Made by a program: the position numbers and the translations under genes. A stretch of 64,000 nt of DNA, taken from NCBI GenBank assembly GCA_021904315.1, contig CM038907.1:20467223-20531222 (forward strand), read 5' to 3'. The stretch is from Sphagnum magellanicum (taxonomy: Eukaryota > Streptophyta > Sphagnopsida > Sphagnales > Sphagnaceae). This document shows positions 58,401-64,000 of the stretch, piece after piece; within the stretch, counting starts at the first letter, position 1, and the number at the start of each line of letters is the position of its first letter. Below the pieces are notes generated by a model. The model worked only from the letters and a program-made list of their open reading frames with translations, was not told the origin of the DNA and ran no database searches.

Positions 58401-58659
58401 TTTTAGGCTTACATTAGGTTATTTACCTTATGGCTAGTTAAGCTATTTATAACCTAACTTTAAAAGCCTTGGCCAAAGCTACTTATTTAAAACTAAGCTA
58501 TTTATTTAGCCTATTGCATCAAAATCAATGTGACATGTCGTGAAACTTAAGCTACCTACCTATTTTAACATAGATTAATCATGTTAGGTTAAATAAGTAA
58601 TATAAACATAACCTAGCCTATTAAACGGATTAAGCTTTAGCTAAATAACTCAAGCCTAG

Positions 58660-61600
58660 AAAGTAGGATAGGTAGCCAATCAATATGACCAATTGACTAA
58701 GTGTCAACTCACTATGGCCAATTTGACTACACCATGGTCATATTGATGTCGTTTGTCATTTTAGACTAGATGTATAACATGTCACATAATCAAAACAATC
58801 ACCCTAGTAAAAAAAAACTAGTCAAAATAACCATGTGTTTTGCATGTTCCATGCCTTTAGTCAAAATGGACATCCCCCTTTAATCAAGTTGAACAATTCT
58901 AGAAAATGATCATTTCTTATAGTGATGTGAACCATTACAAAGAACAAATGAAAAAATGAAATTCCTAATATATTTCCATTTATTTCAATTAAGCATTTAG
59001 GGTGGGAAATCCATTGCCACATCATAGACTTCACATGAAGAATTAATTGGATGCCATTGAAGCATGTACACAATTGTCATTCATTCAAAATGCATGATAG
59101 GAGTTTGACTAAAATTAAATTAATTGGCATCTCAAGCATTTGTTTGTAATAGTTTGCAACTACATTATTAAGTATTTAATATTATTTTACAACTAATTAA
59201 AATTTTATGTTGAATTACTACATGCAACTACCATTACAGGCCATGATAAATTTACAACTACATGAGTTGAAAAAAACACAAGCAAACAACTATGTCAATG
59301 GTGTTGCAATTGATATTATTAAAAGTGGGGCTTTCTTACAACTATTGTTATTAGTAATGCCATTAGATTCCAACTATTTATGTTGTCTTGTAATGTTGTT
59401 ATCTAACTAAATGATTATATTTTAGTATTTTTTGGTTTGTCATATGGATAATATTGATACCATCTTGCAACTACGAACAATAAGGTGCATGAATATTATG
59501 CTACAACCAATTACATTTAAAATGTTAGTTATTTGTGACTAATGAAATTTAATATAGTGTTGCCTTGTAATTAAGACATGAATGATATAATACTGATTTT
59601 TACTAGATACAATTTACTATGGAAAAATATTCAACTTTGTAATGCTTGCTAATGATATTGCTATTTTGCAACTAGCACAAATTGCATTATTTATTTTCTT
59701 ACAATCAACGTGTCATCACTAAATTATGTTAAACTTTACAATTAACATAATATGCATATCATTATATTCTTCCCAATTCCATGGGATCAAGGATGAAAGG
59801 TCATAATTAATTACAATGACCCAAAGGGTTTAAGATCATCATACTACACGTATATGAGCAAAATGGCTAGTTTAAGGTTTAACTCAAAATGCAAAGACAT
59901 GCATGTGTGGTGATCTTATTACATTAATAGTAACCCTTATCTCTCCCATAAATTCACGCATTCAACCCATTCATGGTTTAAATACCTAGAAAAAGGTCTA
60001 ACTTCCAAAGGACTATTTCTTGCAATTTCAACCATAACAAAATGAAAATTGATGTTGAAAATTGGCTTATGTAGTTGTATCATTTTAAACTATAACATCC
60101 AATTTACCATCCTTGAATTTTTTTTGCAACTTGGAACAAACGTTCATGTTTAGAAAAATCTTACAACATTTGTTTTTATGGTGTCTTAAAATGTTGCTAA
60201 ATAATTATAAGGAATATAAAGAATAGAAAATCAAAATTTTCTATAATGTAAAATCCATGTTGTTATGGTTGATGGTTTTGTGGTGTACAACATCATGCAT
60301 TCTTTTTTGAATTATTTTTTAAGTGTGGAAAATTATGATATTAGGGTTATAGAGAAAAGGGATTGACAATGATGTTTTTAAATGGATTTTGTTTTGCAAA
60401 GTTATATTAAATTGGCAATGGGACATGTATGAGGAATTTTGCTTTTGAATAGGGATTCACAACATTCATACAAATTGGATTCCTTAAAGCAAAATGTTAG
60501 GACATCGGACTAAATTTTTTTGGTAGGGCTATTTGATGAACTTCCTAATTGTTCATTGTGCCTTTGAAATTTAGGTCATCATTTAGGATGAGGGTTTGAT
60601 CCATTGATCATTTGCATCTTTGATTTATGTTGTTTGTTGAATTTGGATTTTTCCACTTGACATTTGTTGGGTTTTGACTAAGCATCGTATATGCACACCT
60701 TTCTATGCAAAAGCTCATCGACGAACTTTGGCCGGACAATGCATCTATTGGCATAACTATGTAATTGTAATTCAATGAAAGTTCAATGACCCATGATGTA
60801 GTCACTTAGAGGTTCTTTGTTCAAGTTTTATTGAATATCATTGTGGGATGTTTCGTGTATCTTGATTACTAACTTTTTTGTTGTTAACTTTCTATGAATA
60901 CGCTAGTTCATGATGTTTTTGAAACCTTTCAAGGCTCTCATCCAATGGTTCCAATCAATTTTCCAATTTATTTTCATTACAACCTAAAATTCATTTTATT
61001 TTGGATTCATTTATTTGGTACTACATAGAGAGGTCATTTATCAAAAATTTGTTAAAGTAGGTTCATATGTGGGGTGTACAAATGGTTCTTTGTAATTGGG
61101 TGGTTCATTTATGGTGCTTGGAACATTCCCAAAAGTTCATATTTTAACACTAAAATGAATAAAATGTTAAAAAAACAATGTTAAGTGTGGATCATGTGGT
61201 GATCAATGAACTAATAAAGTTCAAATGAACAAGAGCCTAACAAAACAACTTTTTGACACACATGTTTAAGAAAATTTATATAATAAAAATGATCAAGTTA
61301 GAGATTCTTGAAAATAATGTGCAAATCTAATCATTCAAAAGTTTATAGGTATGTGTTGGTTCAAGTTTTTGTTTTTTCTGGGGAATTCATTTTTTTCTAA
61401 CAACTATCACATTTTGAAACCTTATAACACATCTTGAGATGAAATGGTATTGAAAAATGCACTTGAATCTTCATGCAAATTTAAGACCACAATCTAGCAC
61501 TCCATTTCAAAAGTTCAACATCACTATATGTTTGGTGTATATTTATTGAATTTCATCATTATGAACATACTATTATTCAAGTTGAAAATTTTAATCCTTA

Positions 61601-62960
61601 ATTTTTTTTTCCACATTGATGATTTTACCATATGTTTGTGACATTTGAATAGAATACATTTTGCAAAAAGTCCATTGTAATGCAAAAAATGAACCACCTT
61701 ATTCTACAATTACTAATCAACAACAAATGGATTTTTGTTTCAAAGTTTTTTCATTATGTGTGCAATGAAATGGATTGGCATGTTCCAAACCCATGTTGTA
61801 ATCATTGGGTGGTGGATTTTATGTGGTGAAGACAATGAAGAGTTTTTGAATATTTCTCAAGTTTAGGGTGTAGTTTATTGAAAATAAGCGCTTGTTTTAA
61901 ATGCTCTTGGTTGTTATAATTTGAATATTTTAACTGATCTTGAAGGCAATACATTTTGCATATTGGTTAAAACATTTGGCATACAACATCATTTGACAAC
62001 TTTCAATTTGGGGTTTAAAAAATGGTGGAGGCTTTCAAATTTGAATGATTAAATCAAGGTTGCTCATTTAAATTGTTGTGTTATGGGGAATTCACAATGT
62101 ACAAACTTTCTTAAACAAGAAAACAAAGAATGTCTAAATACAAAAGTTTAAATTAAGTTTAAATATATAGTTCATCAATAAGAGAGTAAGGCACTGTACA
62201 TGAGAAGTTCTTTTTGGAGCAACTAGAAAATGACCACCAAGAATAACAAAAGATTTTTCAGGTGAATACTTTTTGTATGTTATGAAATAATGGATTATTA
62301 AATTTTTGATATTATAATTGGGAATATTTTACATATATTTTAGGTATATTTTCATTATTCGATTCTTTTCACCTTATAGGGTTATTTGTATATTTCAAGA
62401 TTTATAAAAATTTGTAGCAAGATATGTTTAATGCCTTGCTTTTACTTTGCACAATTTAATAAAAAAAAAACAAAGATTTACAATGTTAGAAATATTTGCA
62501 TGATAAATTTGTTTAACAACTTCTATTACATGTGCTTGACTTTCTCACAAGTCAAAGAAAATTGTTGCACAATGAAACTTTTCAAGTGAAAATTTAACAT
62601 TTGCATGGGAGGGTTTAAAGTTTGGAGTTGAGAAAGATAAGTATACATCAACATTGTTCTTGAAATAACAAATATGGTGTCCTTAGAAGGTTATAACATC
62701 AAGGTAGGAGCTTCAAATTTTGTGGAATTCAATATAAGAATAATGAAAAAAGTTGCTAGGTGAAGACAATTGTTGAATGCTCAAGTTGGGGGAAAAAAAT
62801 GCCCAAAAGGAAATCAAATACAATGACATTGTCACGAGAAATGAAAAAAAATCATTACACCAAAACATGGAATCCATGACAATATTTTATGACTATTATC
62901 CAAGCTTGGTCATCTAATTGTATGAAATAGTCATACGAGATTTTAATCATGATTATGTGA
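58660..62960. other. AT-rich intergenic, no gene supported
   Basis: About 4.3 kb. Short frames only (59,207-59,410 +, 60,608-60,805 -, 62,386-62,589 +) with no domain. Repeated tgcaac/gttgca words around 59,150-59,700 resemble those near 5,900-6,050, hinting at a shared repeat family. No RNA gene or array seen. Confidence 0.5.
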
Positions 62961-62969
62961 CTTTAATCC

Positions 62970-63200
62970 TAGTACCTAGCTAAGCCTTAAGTTAACAAGT
63001 CTAGATAGATTTAAATAGACCCTAGTTAACTACCTAGGTAGCCTCAAAAAGTAGGCTATATGTAAACCTTGTGTAACCCCTAGGTAAATCTTAAATAAGC
63101 CTAGGCTAGGTAAGTCAATAGGCTAGGCTAGCTAGGGCTACCTAGGACTATGTAAACCCTAGCTATCTAACCTGCCTAGGTAGCCCTAGATGTGACCTAG
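62970..63200. repeat. CTAG-rich degenerate simple repeat
   Basis: Dense cctaggta, ggctaggctagctagggcta and cctaggactatg words on both strands. Each is self-complementary around ctag, so the tract is rich in short palindromes. Confidence 0.65.
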
Positions 63201-64000
63201 GTAGGAATGAGGAGGGTTAACTGAATGGGCTATCCCTTTGTGATGTAGCTAGGTTTTAACTTTTAACAATAAGTCTTCAATGTAGGTTGAGTTGTAAGTA
63301 GTCTAGAATACTCAACAACTTGGATGGATCACCCGGCAACCATGCAAACTTGGACACTTGCCATCCAAGCTGAGCTTAGCACCTTGGCTCTAGAATAATG
63401 TCATTAGAGATACGTGGAAGCACCCAACAATGGTCCTGACTTGAAACTATTGAAGTATTTTAAGGATATAAAAATGTTCATTTTTGCTAAAGTTTTTGGG
63501 AGATGGCCCAACTAACACTTTCTTCATTTTCCTGTTTTTGAGGAAAGGATATTTTTTCCCTCAACAGGCCTACAGTTTGCATTCAGTTGGGCTTTTCAAA
63601 TTCGAGGTGTAATGCATGTTGATGGCAATAAATGAATATATGAAGTTGGGTGACTGAATTGTCATGATTTCTTGGACCTTTCTTTTCGAGGAAAACAATC
63701 AATTCATGGCAAAAACGGATTTCTTTTTTCTCCCATTGCCTACTCCACATCCTGAAGGCCCACAAACTCCACCAACACGGACCTTTTGGTTGCATGCTGA
63801 TGACTCTTTAGTACTACACTCTTTACTTTACCCTACCGAGATCATCCTACCGAGAGCATCCCCACCGGTGCTCAGTATGTGAACTTGCCAAAATAATTCT
63901 CACATCCAAGTTTAGTTATTTACTTTTTTGCAACCCCACCCATATAACTGAAATGACGACTCTACATAGGTGGGAACTCCTAATAGCAAACCACCTGGAC
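63200..64000. other. Unassigned sequence at the window end
   Basis: A 9 bp inverted repeat cttggatgg (63,319-63,327) / ccatccaag (63,361-63,369) is present. Overlapping short frames at 63,583-63,795 (-) and 63,664-63,882 (+) have no recognisable domain. Less AT-rich than the preceding 7 kb; could be the edge of another element. Confidence 0.35.

Noticed and set aside
63301-63400. Possible 5S rRNA or tRNA relic (ggatcaccc, ccatccaag words)
   Set aside because: The words do not line up with 5S internal promoter order, and no cloverleaf could be formed.
1-64000. CRISPR arrays, operons, bacterial promoters or ribosome binding sites
   Set aside because: The spliced genes and element types show a eukaryotic nuclear genome; the tandem repeats lack the regular repeat-spacer structure of CRISPR.

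Overview
The window looks like nuclear DNA of a land plant: intron-containing genes with GT-AG splicing and plant-like proteins, set among AT-rich, heavily decayed transposable elements. Two genes point away from flowering plants. One is a MOK-type (MAPK/MAK/MRK overlapping) kinase, a family tied to cilia and flagella. The other is a SAC1/SLT-type permease, best known from green algae and seed-free plants. A fern or lycophyte with flagellated sperm is the best guess; a bryophyte, cycad or Ginkgo cannot be excluded. The taxonomic call is inference.

Layout. 1-11.1 kb: a decayed Ty3/gypsy polyprotein on the + strand, broken by AT-rich insertions. Besides reverse transcriptase, RNase H and integrase it holds a cytosine-5 DNA methyltransferase-like region and a PHD-finger relic. 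11.1-20.1 kb: a CpG-richer single-copy-looking stretch, a small AT-rich tandem array, a CACTA (TNP2-like) transposase relic on the - strand, a Ty1/copia relic on the + strand and unrecognised gene-like sequence. 20.1-42.5 kb: the gene island, with U5 snRNP 40 kDa WD40 protein (+), MOK-like kinase (-), SLT permease (+) and a two-domain lipid transfer protein with a GPI signal (-). 42.5-64 kb: decayed repeats, including a - strand BED/hAT transposase relic. That relic is split by a + strand hAT-like transposase pseudogene with 15 in-frame stops and by an ~800 bp LTR-like repeat. A second copy of the LTR-like repeat lies inside a ~200 bp-monomer tandem array. Very AT-rich DNA with GTAG/GTAA and CTAG-rich simple repeats follows.

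The four host genes show no shared pathway. The spliceosome gene and the kinase gene converge. The kinase and permease genes diverge from a ~2.3 kb spacer. Exon models were built by reading splice sites by eye and checking that phase closes: U5-40K 8 exons and 359 codons, kinase 9 exons and 305 codons plus an unresolved start, permease 12 exons and 983 codons.
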